Source of the DNA: Sipunculus nudus
Lineage: Eukaryota > Annelida > Sipuncula > Golfingiida > Sipunculidae
Direction of reading: 5' to 3'
Length of the DNA stretch: 64,000 nt
NCBI GenBank assembly: GCA_026874595.1
Contig: CM049309.1
Coordinates: forward strand, 28,027,033-28,091,032
Shown: one piece after another, positions 1-9,975 of the stretch
Numbering within the stretch: position 1 is the stretch's first letter
How the letters are laid out: every line of letters begins with the position of its first letter
Program-made: the position numbers and the translations under genes
Notes under the pieces: model-generated
What the model saw: only the letters and a program-made list of their open reading frames with translations
The model's database searches: none
Told to the model about the DNA's origin: nothing

Positions 1-800
1 CCATATGTGACAACATTTTATAATATCATATATATAATACAAACTTATTAGGGTGGTCAAATAAATTGCGGTCACACCTTATTTTTGTCGATATTCTTTG
101 GTGAAAAATGTGGTCACACCATATGTGACCACATTTTAAAATATTCTATATATTATACAAACTTATATGGCTGGTCAAGTAAACTGTGGTCACAACTTAT
201 TTTTGGCAAAATTTATTTTTAAAAATGTGGTCACACCATATGTGACCACATTTTATAATATTCTATATATAATACAAACTTATATGGCTGGTCAAATAAA
301 ATGTGGTCACAACTTATTTTTTAATTGATAAAAAATATGGTCACACATATGTGACCACATTTTATAATATTCTATTTATAATACAAACTTATATGGCTGG
401 ACAAATAAAATGTGGTCACACCTTATTTTTGTCATTATTTATTGTGAAAAATGTGGTCACTCCATATGTGACAACATTTTATAATATTATATATATAATA
501 CAAACTTATTAGGCTGGTAAAATAAAATGTGGTCACACCTTATTTTTGTCAATATTCTTTGTTGAAAAATGTGGTCATACCATATGTGACAACATTTTAT
601 AATATTCTATATATAATACAAACTTATATGGCTGGTCAAGTAAAATGTGGTCACAACTTATTTTTGGCAAAATTTATTTTTAAAAATGTGGTCACACCAT
701 ATGTGACCACATTTTATAATATTCTGTTTATAATACAAACTTATATGGCTGGTCAAATAAAATGTGGTCACAACTTATTTTTTTATTACTAAAAAATATG
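1..800. repeat. 117-bp tandem array with a palindromic core
   Basis: About seven units of ~117 bp; the CATATGTGAC word recurs near 2, 120, 237, 346, 463, 580 and 697. Each unit has an inverted repeat: the arm AATGTGGTCACA, a 5-base CCATA spacer, then the exact reverse complement of the arm. The rest is AT-rich, with the constant words ATAATACAAACTTATATGGC and GGTCAAATAAAATG. Because 117 is a multiple of three, open frames run through the array at 303-512 and 529-792; I read these as by-products of the repeat and not as genes. Confidence 0.9.
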
Positions 801-859
801 GTCTCTTGGTTTGAAAAACATTCAGGATTAAATTTAGAAAAAAATAATGGTTATGATGA

Positions 860-1490
860 TGTAAGAATATATTTAAATGTGGTCACACCTTTTTTTACTA
901 TTTCTAACTACTATATGTGGTCACACAATTTATAAAAAAGAGATCACACCTTAATAATGTCATTCATTATAACTAATAAATGTTATCACACTTAATATTT
1001 ATTTTATTAAAAATAAGGATATTATTATGTTAGTATAACAAAAAATGTTGTAACATAATGCCGACGAACGTGTTTCTCCCGTGTCTCTCTTGATTTTAAG
1101 TGCATGACTTGTCACGTGACACTCGACATTTGTTTACGTTCTGGCGGCAGGGCGTCGTCAGCTTGAACGTACATCAAGTGAAATGTGGATAAAAAGAGGT
1201 AAAAAAGTATAAACATATATGGGAAATATTATATATTGACTGTAGATTTTATAAGACATCATCTAAATGTTTAACATGGTATATATGTATATTACTGTGG
1301 ATTCATGACGTCGGCTCAGAACGTCTTTGACACGACGTCATTTTGGGTATTTTCGGCAAACTACCCTTTTTCGACAGTTTGTAGCAAAATAAATATATAA
1401 ATAACATACAAAAATATGATATCATTAGATGCGCCGGATCGTCAACTTTATCCTGCAAAAAATTTTTTAGTGAAATGTGGTCACACTTAT
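860..1490. repeat. Scattered degenerate GTGGTCAC motifs beyond the array
   Basis: Isolated copies of the array's GTGGTCAC word occur near 878, 918 and 1477 without the full 117-bp unit. The intervening DNA is AT-rich with no coding signal. This looks like a decayed edge of the tandem array. Confidence 0.55.
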
Positions 1491-1774
1491 TTGTGAGAGA
1501 GAGTAACATGGGTCCGTTATATTGCACGATTACCTTCATGGTCAAGCACTGAAGCATTATACCTGGTGTGTTTCCCAATGCACAGGTTTGCATATTAGGC
1601 CTGTAGGCCTTGTTTTGTTAAACTTTTTAAATGACATATCTTTATACTTTAAAACTGTATCCAGACTTTTATATAGTTAATAATGTAAAAAAATCTTCGA
1701 ATCCCGATTTTGATTGACAGCGTTCCCGAACAAGATCCGAACTGGCTTTTGGTATTAGTAATACACAGAGTTAT
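1491..1774. other. No recognisable feature
   Basis: AT-rich sequence. A minus-strand open frame at 1303-1593 matches no family I recognise and has no coding character. Nothing else seen. Confidence 0.5.
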
Positions 1775-2340
1775 AAGCCATCCAGCAGCATGTAATATAA
1801 ATATTAAAACAAGGGTGACTTTTTCACAAGGTGCCGTATTTACGGCGTAAAATGTGAACGATTTCGGTGCATGTCGACGCTGTTAGCTGGCTTTCACCAG
1901 AGAGTCAGATGTCATCTAAGCTCTCTGGAGATATACACGGATACACGCACGCTTACAGGACAACCAGTACAGCGTAATAATTATACATAAGAAGCGGCGA
2001 GTGCCAAGCAATGCAGTATTTTATCGATTTGTAGTGTTCGGCTTCATCATGAAACGAAAATATTTTTAAAACCAGCATTTGAATATATTCAAAATACATA
2101 CACATATTGAGCATAAAATAAGACAAGATAATAAAATGTGTGAAATAGTTAAAAGCCCTAGCAAGTACGTAAAGATTCCTGAAAGAACAAGCGGCAATTC
2201 CATATTTCATGGCATATTCTTGCTGAATCACGACGTTTACCCGTTTAGAATGGCCCTGACGTAGTTTGGGCAGTGACACAGACCTAAACAAAATTCTGCA
2301 TAACAGATCAGGGGTAAGTGAAAGTACAGGGGAAGTGTTT
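1775..2340 (+). repeat. Dispersed repeat, copy 1 (mate at 45.8 kb)
   Basis: Shares a series of words in the same order and orientation with 45785-46310: GCCATCCAG.AGCA.GTAATAT, ATATTAAAACAAG, GTATTTAC.GCGTAAAATG, GACAACCAGTA, GAAGCGGC and CCATATT.CATG. The two copies are strongly diverged, with indels. No protein family is recognised. Probably an old non-autonomous element, class unknown. Confidence 0.6.
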
Positions 2341-2399
2341 GCAGTAATTAGTTTCAATTAATTATCAAGTGCCGGTAATAAAGATAAGCACAGTCCCCG

Positions 2400-2615
2400 G
2401 CTGACTGACCAGCGGCCTCCGGAATTAGGTTGATTTCGGCCGCCGACGATATCGGCCGCCGGCCTCAAATCGACCATATCGGCCGCTAGCGCCCAGCGGG
2501 CAACCGTTTCGGCCGCAACCTCGACGATGCCAATGCTGGGTTCTGACTCAGGCCAGTCAACCATATCGGCCGCGACTTGGGCGGCGGGGCACCATTTCGA
2601 CCGCCGGGCTACCTC
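2400..2615 (-). repeat. GC-rich dispersed repeat, copy 1 (inverted mate at 12.2 kb)
   Basis: A GC-rich island in AT-rich surroundings, made of recurring CGGCCGATATGG / CGGCCGCCGA words. Its reverse complement aligns with 12195-12412 over about 215 bp at roughly 80 percent identity by eye. Open frames at 2358-2564 (minus) and 12247-12441 (plus) are correspondingly similar; both contain MVDWP and DMVDLRPAADIVGGRN. I do not recognise this as a protein and take it as repeat-borne. Confidence 0.7.
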
Positions 2616-3121
2616 ATTACCACAAACATGGTTACATCATAATTAGAACTAGCTTATTCAACCATAAATATAATGGACTTGATAAAATATATATTTATTC
2701 AAAATATGATAATTCATATTTATAAGAAACGTGCGCGAGTTAAAATCTCAAATTCAACACACGTACATGCATTGATTGATATAGAACATTAATTTGTCCT
2801 GTAACTTCGTTAACAAATGTATATGAAAGGATATCAAACCAGGTATCAACAGTCGTGACGTATTGTAAGCAAATCGACTCATTTTTTATTAACAGGCACT
2901 ACCAAAAAATTAAATATTAATCTCTTATGTGATTTTTTCCCTAGGAGGTTCCTTTTTTTATTATTAGTTCTATGTATATACTTTTTATAATAATTTTTTT
3001 ATCAATATTTTTCTGTAGATAAGTTTTTGATTTTTGAGTTTTTTTGAGAGTTTACTTTTTATTTGTTAGCCAGATGGATAGATAGATAGATAGATGATTT
3101 ATTTCAAACTCACGGTCCATG

Positions 3122-3720
3122 TAAGACCGGGATGGGGATCAGCACAACACCAGAGTTGACTTACATTTCTTTATTGTACTTCAATATAACTGGCAAGAGG
3201 CTTAAGGCTAGTCTGGTCTGATCTGGTGGGGCTTACAATCCTACCCCTTTTATACCTGTCCAGAAGGGGGCCAGGGTTCCAGCTCTGACTCCCTGCCATG
3301 GTATGCATAAAATTAATATTACAATATACACGGTGACCAATAAGTAATGTAGAATCTGTAAACATCTTTCTGTTGACTAAATAAGGTATATGGGGTGACC
3401 AGCACTGTACAGCTTGTGACCCCTGTCATGCCACAGGAATGTGGGTACCCTGCTTACTCAGCCAGGGTCAGCTTCAAGGCGTGGCACTCAGTGCTGAATA
3501 GAATTTACTTTACAAGAATACTCTGTTCTATTTGCTTTATATTACATATATCTTCAAGTATTAACATTAATAACATATTCTATCAAATATTTTAAATAAG
3601 TTAAGATTCTTTATAAAGATTATAATATTATAATGACTTTTAATCTTGGAAATTACTTACTGTGAGGTTAATATAGTTATTGGTCACATTTTAACTGGCA
3701 GCACATTTCATTTGGTTACA
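3122..3720 (-). repeat. Extra LTR copy of the Ty3-like element
   Basis: A complete 599-bp copy of the LTR, apparently identical to the 3' LTR at 4380-4978. It is followed by 153 bp of element interior (3721-3873) and then by the second copy of the flank. It belongs to the 1258-bp duplication and is not an independent insertion. Confidence 0.9.
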
Positions 3721-4379
3721 ATAGCCTCCCGTACAAAAAAAATGCTCCTGCATTTTGTTAATAAGTATACATGATATAAGAATATATAATAGTTACATTA
3801 ATAGTATATGATGCTTGATATAAAACTGATAAGCACATCGAGCTATATGATAATATATGCAATCATGAAATCCATTACCACAAACATGGTTACATCATAA
3901 TTAGAACTAGCTTATTCAACCATAAATATAATGGACTTGATAAAATATATATTTATTCAAAATATGATAATTCATATTTATAAGAAACGTGCGCGAGTTA
4001 AAATCTCAAATTCAACACACGTACATGCATTGATTGATATAGAACATTAATTTGTCCTGTAACTTCGTTAACAAATGTATATGAAAGGATATCAAACCAG
4101 GTATCAACAGTCGTGACGTATTGTAAGCAAATCGACTCATTTTTTATTAACAGGCACTACCAAAAAATTAAATATTAATCTCTTATGTGATTTTTTCCCT
4201 AGGAGGTTCCTTTTTTTATTATTAGTTCTATGTATATACTTTTTATAATAATTTTTTTATCAATATTTTTCTGTAGATAAGTTTTTGATTTTTGAGTTTT
4301 TTTGAGAGTTTACTTTTTATTTGTTAGCCAGATGGATAGATAGATAGATAGATGATTTATTTCAAACTCACGGTCCATG

Positions 4380-4978
4380 TAAGACCGGGATGGGGATCAG
4401 CACAACACCAGAGTTGACTTACATTTCTTTATTGTACTTCAATATAACTGGCAAGAGGCTTAAGGCTAGTCTGGTCTGATCTGGTGGGGCTTACAATCCT
4501 ACCCCTTTTATACCTGTCCAGAAGGGGGCCAGGGTTCCAGCTCTGACTCCCTGCCATGGTATGCATAAAATTAATATTACAATATACACGGTGACCAATA
4601 AGTAATGTAGAATCTGTAAACATCTTTCTGTTGACTAAATAAGGTATATGGGGTGACCAGCACTGTACAGCTTGTGACCCCTGTCATGCCACAGGAATGT
4701 GGGTACCCTGCTTACTCAGCCAGGGTCAGCTTCAAGGCGTGGCACTCAGTGCTGAATAGAATTTACTTTACAAGAATACTCTGTTCTATTTGCTTTATAT
4801 TACATATATCTTCAAGTATTAACATTAATAACATATTCTATCAAATATTTTAAATAAGTTAAGATTCTTTATAAAGATTATAATATTATAATGACTTTTA
4901 ATCTTGGAAATTACTTACTGTGAGGTTAATATAGTTATTGGTCACATTTTAACTGGCAGCACATTTCATTTGGTTACA
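4380..4978 (-). repeat. 3' LTR of the Ty3-like element
   Basis: 599 bp, matching 10975-11573 except for two substitutions noticed (for example GGCTAGTCTG versus GGCTGGTCTG). The upstream end borders the CATG target duplication. Confidence 0.93.
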
Positions 4979-4992
4979 ATAGCCTCCCGTAC
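4979..4992 (-). other. Probable polypurine tract
   Basis: Directly before the 3' LTR on the coding strand lies GTACGGGAGGCTAT, a short purine-rich stretch where the plus-strand primer is expected. Position supports the call; the tract itself is weak. Confidence 0.5.
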
Positions 4993-5131
4993 AAAAAAAA
5001 TGCTCCTGCATTTTGTTAATAAGTATACATGATATAAGAATATATAATAGTTACATTAATAGTATATGATGCTTGATATAAAACTGATAAGCACATCGAG
5101 CTATATGATAATATATGCAATCATGAAATCC

Positions 5132-5789
5132 AATAAGTCCATCAGGATTCATCAGTAGGAAATTGACAATAAAGATATATAAAAGGAAATGACAATAAGT
5201 TCATCTTTGGTCTGGAAGTGTGATCATCCCATACTCCCAGAGTGCATATGTAGCAATATGATAATAGTGATCGGTCACAACTAACCCTGTGATAAGGATA
5301 GTTAAAACTTAAATATGAAAACTAAGAAACTGAAGTGAATATGCCACCTTCTAATCACATAAGGTTGAGAACATGACGTCCTGAACTCAGCCTACTATCC
5401 AGTGGACCAACCAGTTAAGGTGAGCTAATGAATAGGAGTGATAGAATAGTGGTATAAGATGAGAATAAAAAAAAATACATATAAGGTAATCTGGTATTGA
5501 AACCTGGCTAATATCTATTACAATCATTATCTGATGGGTATCTTATCACTAGCTTGGGCTAAATATATAATGACAAGATAATATAGGATTACATGTGAAT
5601 AATACAGGTAATGACAGAAATATATATAAAAAAATACAACTAACATGTAACATCTTTAACCAATTAAACACAATTAGTCTTATAACTCAGTTATACTACT
5701 GATAATATCACTCAGGTTACATGCCCTGAACATAATAGTACTTCTGTTGTCATGACATGTCATTAATGATATGCAAAAATATGTATTCC
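5132..5789 (-). other. 3' non-coding interior of the Ty3-like element
   Basis: AT-rich sequence between the pol stop and the duplicated part next to the 3' LTR. No env-like frame, membrane segment or extra gene is visible. Confidence 0.6.
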
Positions 5790-6518
5790 TTATTCTTTCT
5801 TCTGATACATTTTATTAGTTTTCTGAATATAAAATTCTTCTATGATCTCTTGTGGTACATCATCTTCATATTCCCATGTTGTTCGTTTACCATTTACTTT
5901 TTCCTTCCATTTTATCTGAAAACACTTACGACCATTTATTTTGGCTGGTTTTATGATTTTATCTACAATATACCACTTCTGTGGGTGTACTACAGCTGAC
6001 CCTGCTTGGGGTGGGGGGTCAGTAGAGGACTGCATGTCAGGTGATACATCACCAGGAGTCCCCTGCGTGGAAGCAGTGTCCAGATTGTCTGTGTCAGTTA
6101 AGCTAGCTGGACCAGGCTGTTGTGACATATGACCCTCTGTCTGTGTATCAGTGGCTGCCTCAGCTGGCAGATTGTTGACATTCTGTACAGGGTCAGGGGT
6201 GTCTTGCGTACATAGTGGACCAGGCCTTTGGTCAGGACTAACATATGGTTTGAGTCGTGATGCATGGATTACAGACTTTACAAGAAAATTGTCTGAGCAT
6301 CTCCTCAATTTATAAGTGTGATTGGGATATACGATACAGATATAATATGGACCATTCCATTTTGTTTGTAATTTGGGAGATGATCCTGCAGGAGTTACTG
6401 GATTGTTTACCCAGACCTTGTGACCAACTGCAAAATTTGGATCTTGTGCTTTCTTATCATGTTGTGATTTGTATTTTGCCTGAGCTTTGGAAATGTTTTC
6501 TTGTGCAATAGTCTTCAA
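5790..6518 (-). pseudogene. pol: pol segment 4: integrase C-terminus with chromodomain
   Basis: Last segment of pol, in a different frame from the integrase core before it. The first ~100 residues are the integrase C-terminal domain (KAQDPNFAVGHKVWV, then WNGPYYI). A Pro/Ser/Gln-rich linker follows. The end is a chromodomain: WYIVDKIIKPAK, CFQIKWKEK, TTWEYEDDVP, IIEEFY. Integrase chromodomains in Ty3-group elements are known to steer insertion toward modified chromatin. Here the first Tyr and the Trp of the aromatic cage are visible, but the Tyr expected after KWKG is replaced (KWKEK). The join with the preceding segment needs a one-base frameshift near 6520, in a short T run. Confidence 0.87.
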
Positions 6519-7152
6519 AATTCTGGATGATCTGTTCCATATGGGTTTGAGCAGTTCTACCTAAAGTGGTAGGGGGTTTGAGTGATGTGTCCAAAGGGAG
6601 AGTGCATTCTCTACCAAACATTAAGAAATATGGGCTATACCCAGTGGATTGTGTAGCTACTGATGTTCTGTAAGCTAGCATTACGCTTGGTAGAATGTCG
6701 GGCCATGTGTTTTGAGCCTGACTGCAGTATGCGCGGAGCGTTTTAGCAATAGTGCTATTCATACGTTCGCAGGTGGCATTTGTTTGTGGATGATAGCTAC
6801 TAGTTTGCATTTTTGTGATTTGGAATATGTGACAGAGTTCTTTAATTAATTTGGACATGAAGTTAGCTCCTCTGTCAGATAACAGTACGCGCGGTGCTCC
6901 ATACCTACATATGATTTCAGAATATAAGATATGAGCAATTTCAGCAGCTTCCATTGTTTTTAAAGGGAAAGCTTCACACCACTTGGAGAAAGCACAAACA
7001 ATAAGCAGTATGTATTTGTATCCATCTTTACTCGTTGGTAATGGGCCTAAAATATCAAGATGAAGTCTATCGAAAACACCTTGTGTGGGTAATGGATGGA
7101 GAGGTGGAACCTTGGTATTTGTCGGACGTTTGGCTTTTGACAGGTGATACAA
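6457..7152 (-). pseudogene. pol: pol segment 3: integrase catalytic core
   Basis: Carries the complete D,D-35-E catalytic triad of retroelement integrases, which join element DNA to the host chromosome: Asp in HLDILGP, Asp in LSDRGANF, and Glu in ATCERMN, with 35 residues between the last two. Further family marks are TSSYHPQTNATCERMN and FGRECTLPLD. The frame differs from the segments on either side. Its first residues (to about 7137) are an off-frame reading of the zinc-binding end of the previous segment, and its last ~20 residues overlap the next segment off-frame. Apart from the two frame breaks nothing looks damaged. Confidence 0.9.
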
Positions 7153-8096
7153 CTTTTGACATAGTTGCTTATATCAGCATACATGCGTGGCCAGAAATAT
7201 TTGTACCTGATTGTTTGGTACGATCTCTCGACACCCTGATGTCCGCCAAGGAGAGAATCATGATATGATAATAAGACATCATGGCGAAGGGCTTGTGGCA
7301 CAACAAGTTGTTTTACTAGGCGTTCGGTTTTGTGACCTTTTCCGCGCGGATAGTACAGATGATATAAGACACCTTGGTCAACTAAATAGTCAGCTGATTC
7401 CAAGATAACATGGCGGGCCTGTTTGTCATTATCAGGTAGGGTTCCATTTTGTAGATACTCAATAAGAATTTTGAGATCAGGGTCGTCTAACTGAAGTTGT
7501 TGTATAGACTCAGGCGTCGCAACTGCGATATCTGTCACATAACTTGATGGGTCATGATCCAGCAAGTTTGTTTCACTTATGACATTATTGATATCAGTTG
7601 GTGTGAATACATCTTGGTTCTGGTGGGATTGTGAAATGGGACAATAATCGAAAGGGTTGATAGAGGAAGTAAGATCAGGAGATGATTCTGATGACATTAT
7701 GTAAGGTCGTCTAGACAGTGCATCAGCGTTCCCTAAGTTTTTTCCAGGTTTATGTATGATGTCGAAATTGTAACCCTGTAGCAGGATAGACCAACGACCT
7801 AGTCTTCCTGTGGCATTGTGTATTTTCTGCAGCCATGTCAGGGCTATATGATCAGTGTATACCAAGAATTTCTTATTTGCTAGATAAGTATGATAATACT
7901 TGATGCCTTCCACTAAGGCTAAGCCTTCGCGGTATGTTATACTCCAGCGTTGTTCAGTCGGGGTTAGGGAGCGTCCACCAAACTGAATGACAACTTCCCT
8001 TCCTTTAGGGTCCTTTTGTCCTAGGATATACCCAATTGACTGATCACTAGCATCAGTGTAAAGAATAAACTCTTTGTTGAAATCAGGAAAGGCCAA
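7047..8096 (-). pseudogene. pol: pol segment 2: RNase H and integrase zinc-binding domain
   Basis: Begins with the RNase H domain that removes RNA template during reverse transcription: catalytic Asp in LYTDASDQS, Glu in EGLALVEGIK, Asp in VYTDHIALTW. A spacer rich in Asp/Ser follows, then the integrase HHCC zinc finger (YHDSLLGGHQG ... CITCQK) near 7140-7250. The true coding frame continues directly from the reverse transcriptase. One extra C in a C7 run at 8100-8106 breaks it. A second one-base shift near 7137, in an A4 run, breaks the join to the integrase core; the final ~28 residues of this frame are off-frame. Confidence 0.9.
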
Positions 8097-9969
8097 TATG
8101 GGGGGGTGATATCAGGGCCTGTTTTAGTGTAGAAAAAGCGTCAGCACATTGTTCTGACCAGTAAAATTTGACACCCTTTTTTAGAAGAGAGTTGAGTGGA
8201 GCAGCAATTTGAGAAAATCCCTTGACAAAACGTCTATAATAATTACACAAGCCCAAAAACGATCTAACGTGTTTGACATTTTTAGGTGTTGGAAATTGTT
8301 GCACCGTATTTGTATGTGTTTTGTCAACTTCAACTCCATCTTTGGAAATCACATGACCTAGATATGTGACGCTTTTGGCAGCAAACTGGCACTTTGATGG
8401 TTTTAATCTAAGGTTGGCTGCCTGGAGTTTTTGAAACACTAGTGTTAGATGAGACAGATGTTCTTCAAATGAATGACTAAACACTAAAATATCATCCACA
8501 TATACTAATGTACTGCGCCAATTAAGATCACGCAAGACTTCATTCATCACCATTTGAAAACTGGCTTCTGCATTAACTAAACCAAACGGGAGGGATTTAA
8601 ACTGGTAAACTCCACTATGGACAACAAAAGCTGTTTTATCTTTTGAGTCTGGATCCATTGGGATTTGCCAGTACCCAGAAGCTAGGTCAAGAACAGAAAA
8701 TATGCTCGCCTTGGCTTCACCGATTGAATCATAAACATCCTGTGGTCTGGGCAAAGGGAATGTGATAGGTGTAGTGACTTTGTTAAGTTTTCTGTAATCA
8801 ACAGCGAATCTATAGCCACCTGTTTTCTTTTTGATTAGGACAACTGGAGAGGCCCACATAGAAGTGGATTTCTCTATAATGCCTGCTTCCAGCATATCAT
8901 TTATTTGTGTATCTATTTCATGTTTCATTTCTGGGGATGTTCTGTAGAATCTCTGTCTGACAGGTTTTGCATCACCAGTTTCAATAGTATGTGAATGGAT
9001 GTGTGTTTGTCCCAATTCTGATATATCCTTTGCAAAAACATTGCGGTGTTGGGCAAGAAATTCCTGCAATTGTTGTTTTTCTTGGTCAGTGAGGTCAGCT
9101 CTGCTAAGGTCAAATGTAAGGTCGCTGTGAGTGTGTGTGGCCCGCTCACATTTCTGGGGTGTTGTGTTACATGCTGTGATGGAGTTTGACTCAGGAATAG
9201 AGCCTAGGATAGAATCAGATGATAAATGACTAAAGGTGCCAACTACACATCCAGAGGGAAGGGTAATTGATGCATTGGTTGGATTTAGGATTTTGTAAAG
9301 AGTTGTCTTTTTATGTACTTCCACAATACACTTAGCACCCATAAGATGATGTCGCGTAGTCAATGATTGTACAGGTTGAATTAGACCTGAGCCAGATTTT
9401 ACTTTAGGACATTTAACAGGTACTAGGATTTCACAACGACTGGGCACAGTGACATCAGCAATAAGTTGGGCAAGTGATGAGAAATTTTGAGCTCCGAGAG
9501 GTATTTCAGTGAAACCATTTTGTAAAACAAGAGTGGCCTTTTCATCAGAAAATTTTATGTGTGCATTTTGTGTTTGTAGGAAATCTGTTCCAAGAATAAT
9601 TGAATAGTTTAGATGTGGTAGGATATAAAAGTCATGTGTGACAGAGAGTCTGCCGATTTTGATGGTGACAACAGATTTTCCTAGGACTTTGGTGACGTGT
9701 CCCCCTACTCCCCTAATAAATGGGATATCACTTTCCTGAAGTGGATACTTTGATTGTAGGCCAGAATTGTGATATGTTTTTGAAGTCATGCAAGTTATAT
9801 TAGCTCCTGTATCTATCAGTGCTTTAACATTTATTTGCCCTACATTCACAGCTATCAGATTATTTCTAGATGTGCCTACTGACTTTGATGGTATCACATT
9901 ACACTCATACCTGTTTGGTTGGTCAGCGTTTTTTTTAGACCTACTCTTTACTGTTTTGGATGTTAATTG
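8083..9969 (-). CDS. pol: pol segment 1: protease and reverse transcriptase
   Basis: Reading starts right after the gag UAG (9970-9972) in the same frame as gag, so no separate start codon is needed; the first ATG-like choice at 9897 is really GTG. The aspartic protease active site is LIDTGANITCM. The reverse transcriptase has FAVDYRKLNKVT, SVLDLASGYWQIP, FKSLPFGLVNA, the catalytic YVDDILVF, YLGHVISKDGVEVD and FLGLCNYYRRFVKGFS. The usual NAP in the FGLxNAP motif reads NAE here. The frame ends at 8083 because of a frameshift at the C7 run near 8100. Pol would be made as a Gag-Pol fusion by read-through. Confidence 0.93.
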   Translation of the reverse strand, partial: QLTSKTVKSRSKKNADQPNRYECNVIPSKSVGTSRNNLIAVNVGQINVKALIDTGANITCMTSKTYHNSGLQSKYPLQESDIPFIRGVGGHVTKVLGKSVVTIKIGRLSVTHDFYILPHLNYSIILGTDFLQTQNAHIKFSDEKATLVLQNGFTEIPLGAQNFSSLAQLIADVTVPSRCEILVPVKCPKVKSGSGLIQPVQSLTTRHHLMGAKCIVEVHKKTTLYKILNPTNASITLPSGCVVGTFSHLSSDSILGSIPESNSITACNTTPQKCERATHTHSDLTFDLSRADLTDQEKQQLQEFLAQHRNVFAKDISELGQTHIHSHTIETGDAKPVRQRFYRTSPEMKHEIDTQINDMLEAGIIEKSTSMWASPVVLIKKKTGGYRFAVDYRKLNKVTTPITFPLPRPQDVYDSIGEAKASIFSVLDLASGYWQIPMDPDSKDKTAFVVHSGVYQFKSLPFGLVNAEASFQMVMNEVLRDLNWRSTLVYVDDILVFSHSFEEHLSHLTLVFQKLQAANLRLKPSKCQFAAKSVTYLGHVISKDGVEVDKTHTNTVQQFPTPKNVKHVRSFLGLCNYYRRFVKGFSQIAAPLNSLLKKGVKFYWSEQCADAFSTLKQALISPPHIGLS

Positions 9970-9975
9970 CTATTG
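9964..9975 (-). promoter_or_regulatory. Leaky UAG stop in gag-pol: CAA-UAG-CAA-UUA
   Basis: On the coding strand the gag end reads CAA TAG CAA TTA, and the pol frame continues in the same phase with no other stop until 8083. UAG followed by CAR-YYA is the experimentally known tobamovirus-type read-through signal, and the codon before it (CAA) also matches. It would give mostly Gag and a minority of Gag-Pol, the ratio retroelements need. Sequence and phase are seen directly; read-through in this host is inferred. Confidence 0.8.

Larger units (their letters stand above)
2616..5131. repeat. Perfect 1258-bp tandem duplication (2616-3873 and 3874-5131)
   Basis: The two units show no difference by eye. 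Each holds, in order, ~506 bp of flanking genomic DNA with a short (GATA)n run, one complete 599-bp LTR, and 153 bp of the adjoining retroelement interior. Since flank, LTR and interior are duplicated together, LTR-LTR recombination does not explain it. It is either a very recent tandem duplication or an assembly duplication. The flank ending GATAGATAGATGATTTATTT resembles the microsatellite tail of an old LINE on the minus strand (inference). Confidence 0.9.

Noticed and set aside
303-792. Open frames 69 and 87 residues long in the palindromic array
   Set aside because: The 117-bp period is a multiple of three, so an open frame repeats automatically; no domain, signal or codon bias.
3171-3595. 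Small open frames repeated identically at 3.2, 4.4 and 11.0 kb (MFTDSTLLIGH... and MTSTVQLVTP...)
   Set aside because: They lie inside the LTR copies and are identical only because the LTRs are; no protein family matches.
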